From positions 932,334-996,333 of the forward strand of contig NZ_FMTL01000002.1 in NCBI RefSeq assembly GCF_900099645.1: a stretch of 64,000 nucleotides of DNA, read 5' to 3'. The translations under genes were made by a program, and so were the position numbers. The number at the start of each line of letters is the position of its first letter. The first letter of the stretch is position 1. This document shows, piece by piece, positions 24,950 through 34,098 of this stretch. Under the pieces are notes generated by a model that was given only the letters and a program-made list of their open reading frames with translations, ran no database searches and was not told where the DNA came from. This stretch comes from Pseudomonas peli (GTDB lineage Bacteria; Pseudomonadota; Gammaproteobacteria; Pseudomonadales; Pseudomonadaceae).

Positions 24950-26299
24950 TTACAGGAAGGCGAACTTGGCGATAAAAATGATGCACAGAACGTACAAACT
25001 CAGCGATACCTTGTCGCGCTGACCGGTCAGCAGTTTCAGTGTCGCGTAGGTCAGGAAGCCCAGGGCAATACCGTTGGCGATGGAGAAGGTCAGCGGCATC
25101 ATGACCACGGTGACGATCGCCGGGATGGTGTCGGTGTGATCTTTCCAGTCGATATGCGCCATGCCGCTCATCATCAGCATCGCTACATAAATCAGCGCGC
25201 CAGCGGTGGCGTAGGCGGGGATCATCCCAGCCAGCGGGGCAAAGAACATCGCGCCGAGAAACAGCACACCAACGGTAATAGCTGTCAGACCGGTACGGCC
25301 ACCGGCAGCAACACCTGCAGCACTTTCCACATAGCTGGTTACCGGCGGGCAACCGACCATGGCACCAACCACGCTGGAGGTACTGTCGGCCTTGAGGGCC
25401 TTGGCTAGGTTCTGGATCTTACCGTCTTCATCCACTAGGTTGGCACGGTGGGCAACGCCCATCAGGGTACCGGCCGTGTCGAACATGTTCACGAAGAGGA
25501 AGGCCAGAATCACGCTGACCATGGCAATGTTGAAGGCCCCAGCGATGTCCATCGCCATAAAGGTCGGTGCCAGGCTTGGCGGCATGGAAACCAGACCGTT
25601 GTATTCAACCAGGCCCACAGCCCAGCCGATGGCAGTCACGCCGAGCATGCTGAACAGGATGGCGCCGAACACATTGCGATGGCTGAGCACGGCAATCAGC
25701 AGGAAGCACACGGCCGCCAGGATTGCACTCGGTTCACCGAACGAGCCCATGGTCAGCAGCGTGGCTGGGCTGTCGACCACGATGCCTGCGGTTTTCAAAC
25801 CGATCAGCCCGAGGAACAAGCCCACTCCCGCACCCATTGCAAAGCGTAGGCTCATGGGGATGCTGTTAAGCAGCCACTCGCGGATCTTCGACAGGCTCAT
25901 GATCATAAAGAGCACGCCGGAGATAAACACTGCGCCGAGGGCGATCTGCCAGCTATAGCCCATTTCGCCGACAACGGTATAGGTGAAGAAGGCATTCAGA
26001 CCCATGCCAGGTGCCAGGCCGACTGGCCAGTTAGCGTAAAGACCCATCAGGAAACAGCCGATGGCCGCGCCGATGCAGGTGGCGACAAACGCGGCGCCAT
26101 GATCGACGCCAGCCGTGGCCATGATGTTGGGGTTAACGAAGATGATGTAAGCCATGGTGACGAAAGTCGTCAGGCCCGCCAGCAGCTCGGTTTTGATTGT
26201 GGTGCGGTGTTCGGTCAGCTTGAAGAAGCGGTCAAGCAGACCGGGTTTGATCAGCTCTTGCATCTGCGTCGCCTGTTGTTCTTGTTTAGCGCTTTCCAC
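24950..26299 (-). CDS. NCS2-family purine base permease (AzgA/PbuG-like)
   Basis: This 449-residue polytopic transporter belongs to the AzgA/GhxP branch of nucleobase-cation symporters; typical sequences are GLTTFVTMAYIIFVNPNIM near the N terminus, MGLYANWPVGLAPGMGLNAFFTYTVV, and VGCPPVTSYVESAAGVAAGGRTGLTA. This branch takes up guanine, hypoxanthine or adenine, unlike the UapA-type urate/xanthine carriers. I chose a GTG start at 26299: AGGAG lies seven bases upstream, while the in-frame ATG at 26314 would place that ribosome site inside the gene. Both recurrent operators lie 105-155 bases upstream. It supplies substrate to GuaD and xanthine dehydrogenase. Confidence 0.92.
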   Translation of the reverse strand: MESAKQEQQATQMQELIKPGLLDRFFKLTEHRTTIKTELLAGLTTFVTMAYIIFVNPNIMATAGVDHGAAFVATCIGAAIGCFLMGLYANWPVGLAPGMGLNAFFTYTVVGEMGYSWQIALGAVFISGVLFMIMSLSKIREWLLNSIPMSLRFAMGAGVGLFLGLIGLKTAGIVVDSPATLLTMGSFGEPSAILAAVCFLLIAVLSHRNVFGAILFSMLGVTAIGWAVGLVEYNGLVSMPPSLAPTFMAMDIAGAFNIAMVSVILAFLFVNMFDTAGTLMGVAHRANLVDEDGKIQNLAKALKADSTSSVVGAMVGCPPVTSYVESAAGVAAGGRTGLTAITVGVLFLGAMFFAPLAGMIPAYATAGALIYVAMLMMSGMAHIDWKDHTDTIPAIVTVVMMPLTFSIANGIALGFLTYATLKLLTGQRDKVSLSLYVLCIIFIAKFAFL

Positions 26300-26403
26300 A
26301 GGGGTACTCCTCATCTCTTGTTGTGTGCCACCCAGAGCCTGTGCTGCGCACTGCTCGACTCTTGAGGTAGGTGGTGTTTTTTTGCCTTGCTGGCGTGCTT
26401 AGC

Positions 26404-26417
26404 TGACCTTTCGGTCA
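26404..26417. promoter_or_regulatory. RutR-like operator TGACC-TTTC-GGTCA (purine permease)
   Basis: Exact half-sites with a four-base spacer, extended by an A on the right (GGTCAA). The spacing to the neighbouring TTGTATACAA (centres 40 bases apart) closely repeats that at gcl (41 bases). Confidence 0.65.
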
Positions 26418-26445
26418 AGAAATAACGCTGAGGCCGATTATGATG

Positions 26446-26455
26446 TTGTATACAA
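26446..26455. promoter_or_regulatory. GntR-type operator TTGTATACAA (purine permease)
   Basis: A perfect copy, 147 bases upstream of the permease GTG and followed by an A-rich tract. Confidence 0.7.
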
Positions 26456-26806
26456 AAAAAGCAAATAATGTTTCTTGTTAAAAGCTGCTATGTACTCGGC
26501 TTTTTTACCTATGCAGTACCTGTCCTGTTACTGATGTGTTCCGGAGCATTTGTTTCGCCGATCTGACGAGGTGTTTACACCCCTCATGATCAGTGGGGCT
26601 TCGGCAATAATCGTGGGCATCGCGGTGTTGCCGCCGTAACTCACCAGGGCAGTTGCTAAGCAGATTCGCGAACAAGAAAAATGCTGCATATAAGAAATGA
26701 ATCTGCCGACTGCGCGTTCTTAGGCAGAGAAGTGCGAACAGAAAGCGCATGAAAATGCACCTTTGCGCGAGGGTTATGCCTTGGTGCGGTGTACGTACTG
26801 GTTACA

Positions 26807-26816
26807 TTGTGTACAA
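26807..26816. promoter_or_regulatory. GntR-type operator TTGTGTACAA (gntR itself)
   Basis: The symmetrical arms extend to CATTGT-GT-ACAATG (26805-26818). It is 111 bases before the GntR gene, consistent with autoregulation and with that protein being the one that binds this motif. Confidence 0.65.
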
Positions 26817-26927
26817 TGCAAAGGCTTTTTATTTGTGACTTTTCACTGGTTTGCCGCTTGCCAGAGGGTAGGTAGCACACAGTAGAGTTGCATCAGCAAC
26901 CGCCGAACCTTGATCACGCGAGCCACA

Positions 26928-27686
26928 ATGAACGAACAATTGCAGCCCCTTAAGAAGCAGACGCGCGAAGGCAAAAGCACTCGCAGCGGGACTCAGGACG
27001 ATGTCGTTTACGCCCATATCTTCGATGCCATTCTTGAGCAGCGTCTGGCTCCTGGCACCAAGCTTAGTGAAGAGGCGCTCGGTGAAATCTTCGGCGTCAG
27101 CCGCACCATCATCCGTCGCGCCTTATCGCGCCTGGCCCACGAAGGCGTGGTGCTGTTGCGGCCTAACCGTGGCGCGGTAGTGGCCAGCCCGGGCGCGGAA
27201 GAAGCGCGGCAGATTTTCTATGTACGCCGTATGATCGAGCGGGCGATTACCGAACTGGCCTGCAAGAACGCCAAGCCGGAACAGATTGCCGCGCTGCGCC
27301 AGATGGTGATCGATGAGCGCGACTGTTTCGCTCGTGGTGATCGCGGCATGGGCATTCGCCTGTCGGGTGAGTTCCACCTGAAACTCGCCGAAGCCGCCGG
27401 CAACCTGACCTTGCTGGGCTTTCTGCGCAGCCTGATTTCGCAGACCTCGCTGATCATCGCCCTGTACGAAAGCAATAGCCGTACGCACTGCTCGGATGCC
27501 GAACACGACCAGGTGATCGACGCTATCGAGGCCGGCAATGTTGAAGTGGCGGTGGACCTGATGATGCGCCACATGGACAGCGTCGACGCCAAGCTCAACC
27601 TGGATGGCGAAACCGCCTCCGATGACCTGCACGCGGTGTTCTCGCACCTGCTGCCAGGCAGCAAGAAGAAAGCCGCGAGCCGCTGA
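26928..27686 (+). CDS. GntR-family (FCD) regulator of purine catabolism
   Basis: This 252-residue regulator has an N-terminal winged helix (about 20-85; LSEEALGEIFGVSRTIIRRALSRLAHEGVVLLRPNRGAVVA) and a C-terminal all-helical FCD ligand domain (about 95-235). The metal-type histidines seen in many FCD domains are present (SGEFHLKLAEAAGN, CSDAEHDQVIDAIE). It sits between the purine permease and guaD, opposite the permease. TTGT-NN-ACAA palindromes occur upstream of it and of most purine operons in the window, so it is the best candidate for their regulator. Ligand and sign of control are unknown. The ATG at 26928 is used; an upstream TTG is unsupported. Confidence 0.88.
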   Translation: MNEQLQPLKKQTREGKSTRSGTQDDVVYAHIFDAILEQRLAPGTKLSEEALGEIFGVSRTIIRRALSRLAHEGVVLLRPNRGAVVASPGAEEARQIFYVRRMIERAITELACKNAKPEQIAALRQMVIDERDCFARGDRGMGIRLSGEFHLKLAEAAGNLTLLGFLRSLISQTSLIIALYESNSRTHCSDAEHDQVIDAIEAGNVEVAVDLMMRHMDSVDAKLNLDGETASDDLHAVFSHLLPGSKKKAASR

Positions 27687-27707
27687 TTGGCGCAACCGGC
27701 CTAAACG

Positions 27708-27736
27708 AAAAAGCCCGCTCAATGAGCGGGCTTTTT
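27708..27736. terminator. Bidirectional terminator between gntR and guaD
   Basis: The stem GCCCGCTC/GAGCGGGC (27713-27720 and 27724-27731) is flanked by five A and five T, serving the converging gntR and xdh-guaD transcripts. Confidence 0.93.
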
Positions 27737-27758
27737 CTTGGTTGGGTTTTTACCCACC

Positions 27759-29063
27759 TCAATCGCGGCGATGCACCGACTGGCCGGCGGCGAAGGTTTC
27801 CTTGATCGCGCGGTCGTCGCCGAGCATGGTCAGGGCGAACAGCTTCTCGTCCAAGGTCTTGGCCTGTTGCATGCGGTAGCTGATCAGCGGCGTGGCGTTG
27901 TAATCGAGCACCACGAAGTCGGCGTCTTTGCCGCTCTCGAAGTTGCCGATCTTGTCGTCCAGGTACAGCGCATTGGCACCGCCGAGGGTCGCCAGGTACA
28001 GCGACTTGAACGGATCAAGCTTCTTGCCCTGCAGCTGCATGACCTTGTAGGCCTCATTCAGCGATTGCAGCTGACTAAAGCTCGTGCCGGCACCCACATC
28101 GGTGCCCAGACCGACGCGTACGCCGTGCTGTTCCAGTTTGTTCAGGTCAAACAGGCCGCTGCCGAGGAACAGGTTCGAGGTCGGGCAGAAGGCCACGGCC
28201 GAGCCGGTTTCGGCCAGGCGTTGGCATTCGTCGTCGCACAGGTGCACGCCGTGGGCGAATACCGAGCGCGCGCCGATCAGCTGGTAGTGGTCGTACACAT
28301 CCAGGTAGCCCTTGCGCTCGGGGAACAGTGCCTTGACCCATTCGATTTCCTTGAGGTTCTCGGACAGGTGGGTGTGCATATAAAGGTCCGGGTACTCGCC
28401 CAGCAGTTTGCCGGCCAGGGTCAGTTGCTCCGGGGTGCTGGTCGGAGCGAAGCGTGGGGTGACTGCGTAATGCAGGCGGCCCTTGCCGTGCCAGCGTTCG
28501 ATCAGCTCCTTGCTGTCGGTATAACCGGATTCCGGGGTGTCGGTCAGGTAATCCGGAGCGTTGCGGTCCATCAGCACCTTGCCGGCGATCATGCGCAGGT
28601 TCAGCGCTTCGGCGGCTTCGAAGAAGGCGTCTACCGATTGCTTGTGTACGGTGCCGAACACCAGCGCTGTGGTGGTGCCGTTGCGCAGCAGCTCCTTCAG
28701 GAAGATACCGGCCACGTCGCTTGCATGGGCCTTGTCGGCAAACTGCTGCTCGGTGGGGAAGGTGTAGGTGTTCAGCCAATCCAGCAGCTGTTCGCCGTAG
28801 GAGGCGATCATCCCGGTCTGCGGGTAGTGGATATGGGTGTCGATAAAGCCGGGGGTGATCAGCGCGTCGCGGTATTCGGTTATTTCCACGCCCTTGAGGT
28901 TGGGTAGCAGGTCGGCGGCATGGCCAACATTAGCCACCTGGCCGTTGTCGATGACCAGCAGGCCGTCTTCGAAATACTCATAGGATTGCTCAACGCCCAC
29001 CACGGCAGGGTCGGCAATGCTGTGCAGGATGGCGGCGCGGTAGGCTTTCACTGGGCTAGTCAT
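27759..29063 (-). CDS. guaD: Guanine deaminase
   Basis: This 434-residue amidohydrolase deaminates guanine to xanthine. The metal site begins with PGFIDTHIHYPQ (HxH), followed by the family's characteristic LLDWLNTYTFPTE, and then HTHLSEN and the late aspartate in GLGTDVGAGTSFS. It is the last gene of the xdhA-xdhB-xdhC-guaD unit, 61 bases after xdhC. Product xanthine is oxidised by the neighbouring XdhAB. Confidence 0.95.
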   Translation of the reverse strand: MTSPVKAYRAAILHSIADPAVVGVEQSYEYFEDGLLVIDNGQVANVGHAADLLPNLKGVEITEYRDALITPGFIDTHIHYPQTGMIASYGEQLLDWLNTYTFPTEQQFADKAHASDVAGIFLKELLRNGTTTALVFGTVHKQSVDAFFEAAEALNLRMIAGKVLMDRNAPDYLTDTPESGYTDSKELIERWHGKGRLHYAVTPRFAPTSTPEQLTLAGKLLGEYPDLYMHTHLSENLKEIEWVKALFPERKGYLDVYDHYQLIGARSVFAHGVHLCDDECQRLAETGSAVAFCPTSNLFLGSGLFDLNKLEQHGVRVGLGTDVGAGTSFSQLQSLNEAYKVMQLQGKKLDPFKSLYLATLGGANALYLDDKIGNFESGKDADFVVLDYNATPLISYRMQQAKTLDEKLFALTMLGDDRAIKETFAAGQSVHRRD

Positions 29064-29124
29064 GTAAAGCTGATCTCAATCTATGGAGTTGGTCTCCCAG
29101 GTGTGCGTGCGCCTGGGCAAATAG

Positions 29125-29961
29125 TCAGGCCTGGCTTCGGCGAGAGGCGGGCAGCAGCTTGGCAACGCTGGGCTGGCCCTTTTTGCTCTCTTGGCCAAAG
29201 GCGGCGTTATAGGTGGCGATCACTTCGCCGGCGATGGACACGGCAATCTCCACCGGCAACTTGCCTTTGACCTCAGCCAGACCCATCGGGCAGCGCATCC
29301 GCGCTACAACTGCAGGATCAAAACCGCGATCACGCAGGCGGTGTTCGAATTTGGCGCGTTTGGTCTGCGAGCCGATCAGGCCGTAGTAGGCGAAATCGTT
29401 GCGTTTGAGGATTTCTGCAGTCAGCTCCAGGTCGAGCTGGTGGTTGTGGGTCATGACGATAAAGTAGCTGCCGGCGGGCATGCGCTCGATCTCGTCTATC
29501 ACCTCGTCATTCACCACTTTGTCGACCCCAACCGGAATCTGCTCGGGGAATTCGTTTTCCCGCGAGTCAATCCAGCGCACCTTGCACGGTAGGCTGGCGA
29601 GCAGCGGCACCAGGGCGCGGCCAACATGGCCGGCACCGAATACGGCGATCTGCGCCTGCGGTTGGCCCATGGGCTCAAACAGCAGCACGGTGGCGCCGCC
29701 GCAGCATTGGCCGAGGCTGGCGCCGAGGCTGAAGCGTTCCAGTCGGGTGTCCTGGCTGCGGCTGCTGAGCATTTCGCGGGCCAGCTCCATCGCCTTGAAT
29801 TCCAGATGACCGCCACCGATGGTCTCGAAGATGCGGTCAGCGGTGACCACCATTTTCGAGCCCGCATTGCGCGGGGTTGAGCCGCGCTCTTCGATGATGG
29901 TCACCAGCACGCAGGGTTCACCGCGTTGCTGCAGGTCGGCGAGGGCGCTGATCCAGCTCAT
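29125..29961 (-). CDS. xdhC: Xanthine dehydrogenase accessory protein XdhC
   Basis: This 278-residue protein binds molybdenum cofactor, promotes its sulfuration and inserts it into XdhB. The N-terminal part has EERGSTPRNAGSKM and GGGHLEFKAMELA; the C-terminal Rossmann domain has IAVFGAGHVGRALVPLLASL. I selected the ATG at 29961 because GGAGG lies eight bases upstream; an upstream in-frame extension of 62 codons is Thr/Asp-rich and not family-like. It follows xdhB by about 200 bases. This gap contains no obvious other gene. Confidence 0.93.
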   Translation of the reverse strand: MSWISALADLQQRGEPCVLVTIIEERGSTPRNAGSKMVVTADRIFETIGGGHLEFKAMELAREMLSSRSQDTRLERFSLGASLGQCCGGATVLLFEPMGQPQAQIAVFGAGHVGRALVPLLASLPCKVRWIDSRENEFPEQIPVGVDKVVNDEVIDEIERMPAGSYFIVMTHNHQLDLELTAEILKRNDFAYYGLIGSQTKRAKFEHRLRDRGFDPAVVARMRCPMGLAEVKGKLPVEIAVSIAGEVIATYNAAFGQESKKGQPSVAKLLPASRRSQA

Positions 29962-30159
29962 TTGCTCAGCCTCCAGGTAGGTGGCAGTTGTCCGGGGCGC
30001 GGTAAGCGCCAGTTGCTCGGCGACGGGTCCAGTATCGGTACTGGAATCGGTCGTGGTGTCTGGGGTTTCGTTTCGGTGTGTTTTGTCATTGTTGTTCACC
30101 CTGGTCTTGCATGGGGTGGATGCAGATACGATCGCTCGTAGCGGCATCCACCCACAGCT

Positions 30160-32556
30160 TTAGGCTGGTTCTGCCTCTGTTGCGACAGCAGCCTTGGCGC
30201 TTTGCTGCAGTTTCTTCATTTGCTCCACCCCCCAGAGCACGCGCTCAGGCGTTGCCGGGGCGTCGATGTTCGGTTGTACGCGGTAATCCGCCAGGCTGGC
30301 CACAGCGTCCTTGATCGCACACCACACGGCGATGCCGAGCATAAACGGCGGTTCACCAACGGCTTTGGAATGGAATACGGTGTCTTCCGGGTTCTTGCGG
30401 TTTTCCACCAGGTTGACGCGCAGGTCCAGCGGCATGTCGGCGATGGCTGGGATCTTGTAGCTGGCCGGACCGTTGGTCATCAGCTTGCCTTTGCCGTTCC
30501 ACACCAGCTCTTCCATGGTCAGCCAACCCATGCCTTGAACGAATGCGCCTTCGACCTGACCGATGTCCAGCGCCGGGTTCAGTGAAGCGCCGACGTCATG
30601 CAGGATGTCGGTGCGCAGCATCTTGTACTCACCGGTCAGGGTGTCGACGATCACTTCCGAACAGGCTGCACCGTAGGCGAAATAGTAGAAAGGACGACCG
30701 GCGGCCTTGTCACGGTCATAGAAGATCTTCGGCGTGCGGTAGAAACCGGTGCTGGAGAGCGATACCTGGCCGAAATAGGCCTTCTGGATCACTTCCTCGA
30801 AGCTCAGGAACAGGTCGCGTACGCGCACCTGGCTGTTGCGGAATTCCACGTCTTCCGGGGTGACCTTGTATTCGCGCACTAGGAAGTCGACCAGGCGCTG
30901 CTTGAGGGTTTCGGCGGCGTTCTGTGCGGCCTTGCCGTTAAGGTCGGCACCGCTGGAGGCGGCTGTCGGCGAGGTGTTTGGCACCTTGTCGGTGTTGGTG
31001 GCGGTGATCTGGATGCGCGAGATATCCACCTGCAGCACTTCGGCGACGATCTGCGCGACCTTGGTGTTGAGGCCCTGGCCCATCTCGGTGCCGCCGTGGT
31101 TCAGGTGGATCGAGCCGTCGGTGTAGATATGGATCAGCGCGCCGGCCTGGTTGAGGAAGGTGGCGGTAAAGCTGATGCCGAATTTCACCGGGGTCAGCGC
31201 CAGGCCTTTCTTCAGCACCGGGCTCTTGGCATTGAACGCGCGGATTTCTTCGCGGCGCTTGGCGTAGTCACTGCTGGCTTCCAGCTCGGCGGTCATCTCG
31301 TGGATAACGTTGTGCTCGACGGTCTGGTGGTAATGGGTGACGTTGCGCTCGGTCTTGCCGTAGTAGTTGATCTTGCGCACTTCCAGCGGGTCTTTGCCCA
31401 GGCTGCGCGCGACTGCATCCATTATCTCCTCAATGGCGACCATGCCCTGCGGGCCGCCGAAGCCGCGGTAGGCGGTGTTCGACGCGGTGTTGGTCTTGCA
31501 GCGGTGACCATTAATGGTGGCGTTGCCGAGGAAGTAGGCGTTGTCGGAGTGGAACATCGCGCGGTCGACGATCGAGCCCGACAGATCCGGCGAGTAGCCG
31601 CAGTTGCCGGCGAGTTCAATCTCGATGCCATGCAGCAGGCCGTTGTCATCGAAGCCCACGTCGTATTCAACGTAGAACGGATGGCGCTTGCCGGTCATCT
31701 GCATGTCTTCAACGCGCGGCAGGCGCATCTTGGTCGGCCGGCCGGTGAGGTGCGCGATGACTGCACACAGGCACGCCGGACCGGCAGCCTGGGTTTCCTT
31801 GCCGCCGAAACCGCCACCCATGCGGCGCATGTCGATGACGATCTTGTGCATCGGTACGCCGAGCACTTCGGCCACCAGTTTCTGTACCTCGGTGGCGTTC
31901 TGCGTCGAGGTGTAGACGATCATGCCGCCGTCTTCGCTGGGCATGACCGAGGAAATCTGGGTTTCCAGGTAGAAGTGTTCCTGGCCGCCGATATGCAGGC
32001 TGCCCTGCAGGCGGCGCGGCGCAGTGGCCAATTCGGCGCTGGAATTGCCGATCTTGTGCTGGTGGCTATCGAGGACGAAATGCTTCTTGCGCAGCGCATC
32101 GACCACGTCCAGCACCGGCTCGAGGTCTTCATATTCGATGATCGCCGCCATAGCCGCCTTGCGTGCAGTTTCCAGGCTGTCGGCGCCGACGGCGATCACC
32201 ACCTGGCCTACGTATTCGACCTTGCCGTCCGCCAGCAGCGGGTCACCGGCGACCACCGGGCCGATGTCCAGCTGGCCGGGTACGTCCTTGCTGGTGATCG
32301 CGATAGCCACGCCGGGAATGGCATAGCAGGGCGCGGTGTCGATGCTGACGATGCGCGCGTGGGCGCGGTCGCTCATGCGGGCATAGACGTGCAGCTGATT
32401 GGGGAATTCCAGGCGGTCGTCGACGTATATAGCTTCGCCGGAGACGTGTTTGTCCGCGCTTTCATGTTTGACGCTCTTGCCGACGCCAGTGGTGATGTCG
32501 GCGCGGAACAGTTCGGCCAGTTCGGCCTGGGTTTTGTGCTGGATGTGGTTAGACAT
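30160..32556 (-). CDS. xdhB: Xanthine dehydrogenase, molybdopterin-binding subunit
   Basis: This 798-residue catalytic subunit oxidises hypoxanthine and xanthine to urate. The sequence starts with the usual SVKHESADKHVSGEAIYVDD and includes RRMGGGFGGKETQ at the molybdenum site, NTAYRGFGGPQG, the glycine-rich HGGTEMGQGLNTK, and the catalytic-glutamate motif KAVGEPPFMLG near the C terminus. Its start overlaps the xdhA stop by eight bases, giving a one-to-one subunit ratio. It requires sulfurated Mo cofactor (XdhC; MoaA at 15267). Confidence 0.97.
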   Translation of the reverse strand: MSNHIQHKTQAELAELFRADITTGVGKSVKHESADKHVSGEAIYVDDRLEFPNQLHVYARMSDRAHARIVSIDTAPCYAIPGVAIAITSKDVPGQLDIGPVVAGDPLLADGKVEYVGQVVIAVGADSLETARKAAMAAIIEYEDLEPVLDVVDALRKKHFVLDSHQHKIGNSSAELATAPRRLQGSLHIGGQEHFYLETQISSVMPSEDGGMIVYTSTQNATEVQKLVAEVLGVPMHKIVIDMRRMGGGFGGKETQAAGPACLCAVIAHLTGRPTKMRLPRVEDMQMTGKRHPFYVEYDVGFDDNGLLHGIEIELAGNCGYSPDLSGSIVDRAMFHSDNAYFLGNATINGHRCKTNTASNTAYRGFGGPQGMVAIEEIMDAVARSLGKDPLEVRKINYYGKTERNVTHYHQTVEHNVIHEMTAELEASSDYAKRREEIRAFNAKSPVLKKGLALTPVKFGISFTATFLNQAGALIHIYTDGSIHLNHGGTEMGQGLNTKVAQIVAEVLQVDISRIQITATNTDKVPNTSPTAASSGADLNGKAAQNAAETLKQRLVDFLVREYKVTPEDVEFRNSQVRVRDLFLSFEEVIQKAYFGQVSLSSTGFYRTPKIFYDRDKAAGRPFYYFAYGAACSEVIVDTLTGEYKMLRTDILHDVGASLNPALDIGQVEGAFVQGMGWLTMEELVWNGKGKLMTNGPASYKIPAIADMPLDLRVNLVENRKNPEDTVFHSKAVGEPPFMLGIAVWCAIKDAVASLADYRVQPNIDAPATPERVLWGVEQMKKLQQSAKAAVATEAEPA

Positions 32557-33988
32557 AGGCGGTCACCCGGGTTTCGACTTCGGGAGCTTGCAGCTCGAGG
32601 AAGAATTTACGCAGCAGATTCTGTGCAGTGAGCAGGCGGTATTCCTTGCTGGCGCGGAAGTCGCTGAGCGGGGTGAAGTCCTCGGCCAGTGCAGCACAGG
32701 CGCGTTCGATCACACCTGGATACCAGGCCGAGCCTTGCAGCGCGGCTTCACAGGCAGCGGCGCGTTTCGGGATGGCCGCCATACCGCCAAAGGCGATGCG
32801 TGCGCTTTGCACCACGCCATCTTCGACCACCAGGTTGAAGGCGGCGCAGACAGCGGAGATGTCGTCGTCGAGGCGCTTGGACACCTTGTATGCGCGGAAC
32901 GCCTGGCTGGCCTGATGGCGCGGCACGATGATCTTCTCGATGAATTCGGCTTCCTGGCGCGCAGTCACCTTGTAGTCGAGGAAATAGTCTTCGATCGGCA
33001 GAGTGCGGCTGCTGCTGCCTTTGCGCAGCACGATCTGCGCGCCGAGGGCAATCAGCAGCGGCGGGGCATCGCCAATCGGCGAGGCGTTGCCGATATTGCC
33101 ACCCAGGGAGCCCTGGTTACGGATCTGCAGGGAGGCGAAGCGGTGCAGCAGCTCGCCGAAGTCCGGGTAGTCCTGGGCCAGTGCCGCGTAGCAATCGGAC
33201 AGCGCGGTGGCGGCACCGATTTCGATGCTCTCTGCGGTCACGTCGACGCGTTTCATCGCTTCGATATGGCCGACGTAGATCATCACCGGCAGTTCGCGGT
33301 GGAACTGGGTGACTTCCAGCGCCAGGTCGGTACCGCCAGCCAGCAAGCGCGCTTCAGGGTTGGCAGCGTAGATATCGGCCAGGTCGGCCACGGTCAGCGG
33401 CAGCAGGCAGCGTTTGTCGCCGCTGTTGAGCTCGGCGGTGTCTTTAGGGGCGATGGCTTTCAGTTGCGCGACGGTTTGCGGCTCAAACGCGTCGAACTGG
33501 TCCGGCTGCTTCTGGCAACAAGCTTGCTCGGCGGCATCGATAATCGGGCGGTAGCCGGTGCAGCGGCAGAGGTTGCCGGCCAGGGCTTCCATAGTGTCAG
33601 CCTTGTCGAAGCCGCTGCTGTTTTTCTGCAGGGCGAACAGCGACATGACGAAACCCGGGGTGCAGAAGCCGCACTGCGAGCCGTGGCAGTCGACCATGGC
33701 CTGTTGCACGCTGTGCAGTTTGCCCTGGTGCTTGAGGTCTTCAACCGTGATCAGCTGTTTGCCGTGCAGGCTGGAAACGAAGGTCAGGCAGGAGTTGAGG
33801 GTGCGATAACGCACGCGCTCACCGTCCAGCTCACCGACTACCACGGTGCAGGCACCACAGTCGCCAGAGGCGCAGCCTTCTTTGGTTCCGGATTTGCCGA
33901 CATGCTCACGTAGGTAATTGAGCACGGTGATGTTTGGGTCCAGGGCATGCTCAGTACGCAGCTCCCGGTTGAGTAAAAACTGGATCAA
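32549..33988 (-). CDS. xdhA: Xanthine dehydrogenase, Fe-S/FAD subunit
   Basis: This 479-residue subunit carries two [2Fe-2S] clusters and FAD. The first cluster ligands are C39, C44, C47 and C67; the second are C106, C109, C141 and C143. The FAD domain (from about 190) has LLAGGTDLALEV and the loop LGGNIGNASPIGD. It passes electrons from XdhB to NAD+. The start is a TTG at 33988 with a strong GGAGG six bases upstream; no ATG fits. Two RutR-like palindromes lie 110-150 bases upstream. Confidence 0.96.
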   Translation of the reverse strand: MIQFLLNRELRTEHALDPNITVLNYLREHVGKSGTKEGCASGDCGACTVVVGELDGERVRYRTLNSCLTFVSSLHGKQLITVEDLKHQGKLHSVQQAMVDCHGSQCGFCTPGFVMSLFALQKNSSGFDKADTMEALAGNLCRCTGYRPIIDAAEQACCQKQPDQFDAFEPQTVAQLKAIAPKDTAELNSGDKRCLLPLTVADLADIYAANPEARLLAGGTDLALEVTQFHRELPVMIYVGHIEAMKRVDVTAESIEIGAATALSDCYAALAQDYPDFGELLHRFASLQIRNQGSLGGNIGNASPIGDAPPLLIALGAQIVLRKGSSSRTLPIEDYFLDYKVTARQEAEFIEKIIVPRHQASQAFRAYKVSKRLDDDISAVCAAFNLVVEDGVVQSARIAFGGMAAIPKRAAACEAALQGSAWYPGVIERACAALAEDFTPLSDFRASKEYRLLTAQNLLRKFFLELQAPEVETRVTAYV

Positions 33989-34098
33989 GGACGACCTCCA
34001 GGCACTTTATTGTTCTCGTATCAGGCTCTGCTGAAACGACTGAGCACAATGGCACAGCGTTTCCACACGGCTTGGCATGAGGCGAATCTAGAGTTTTC

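Larger units (their letters stand above)
26300..26927. promoter_or_regulatory. Divergent control region purine permease / gntR
   Basis: This 628-base gap has no convincing gene; an 81-codon minus frame (26505-26750) starts without a ribosome site and is rejected. It contains TGACC-TTTC-GGTCA (26404-26417), TTGTATACAA (26446-26455) on the permease side and TTGTGTACAA (26807-26816) on the gntR side. The middle 300 bases show only minor inverted repeats. Confidence 0.7.

Noticed and set aside
26505..26750. 81-codon minus frame in the permease/gntR gap
   Set aside because: No ribosome site and no domain; the region is better explained as regulatory.
31096..33913. Two plus-strand frames of more than 500 codons opposite xdhB and xdhA
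   Set aside because: They run antisense to genes with complete cofactor motifs and have low-complexity products without ribosome sites.
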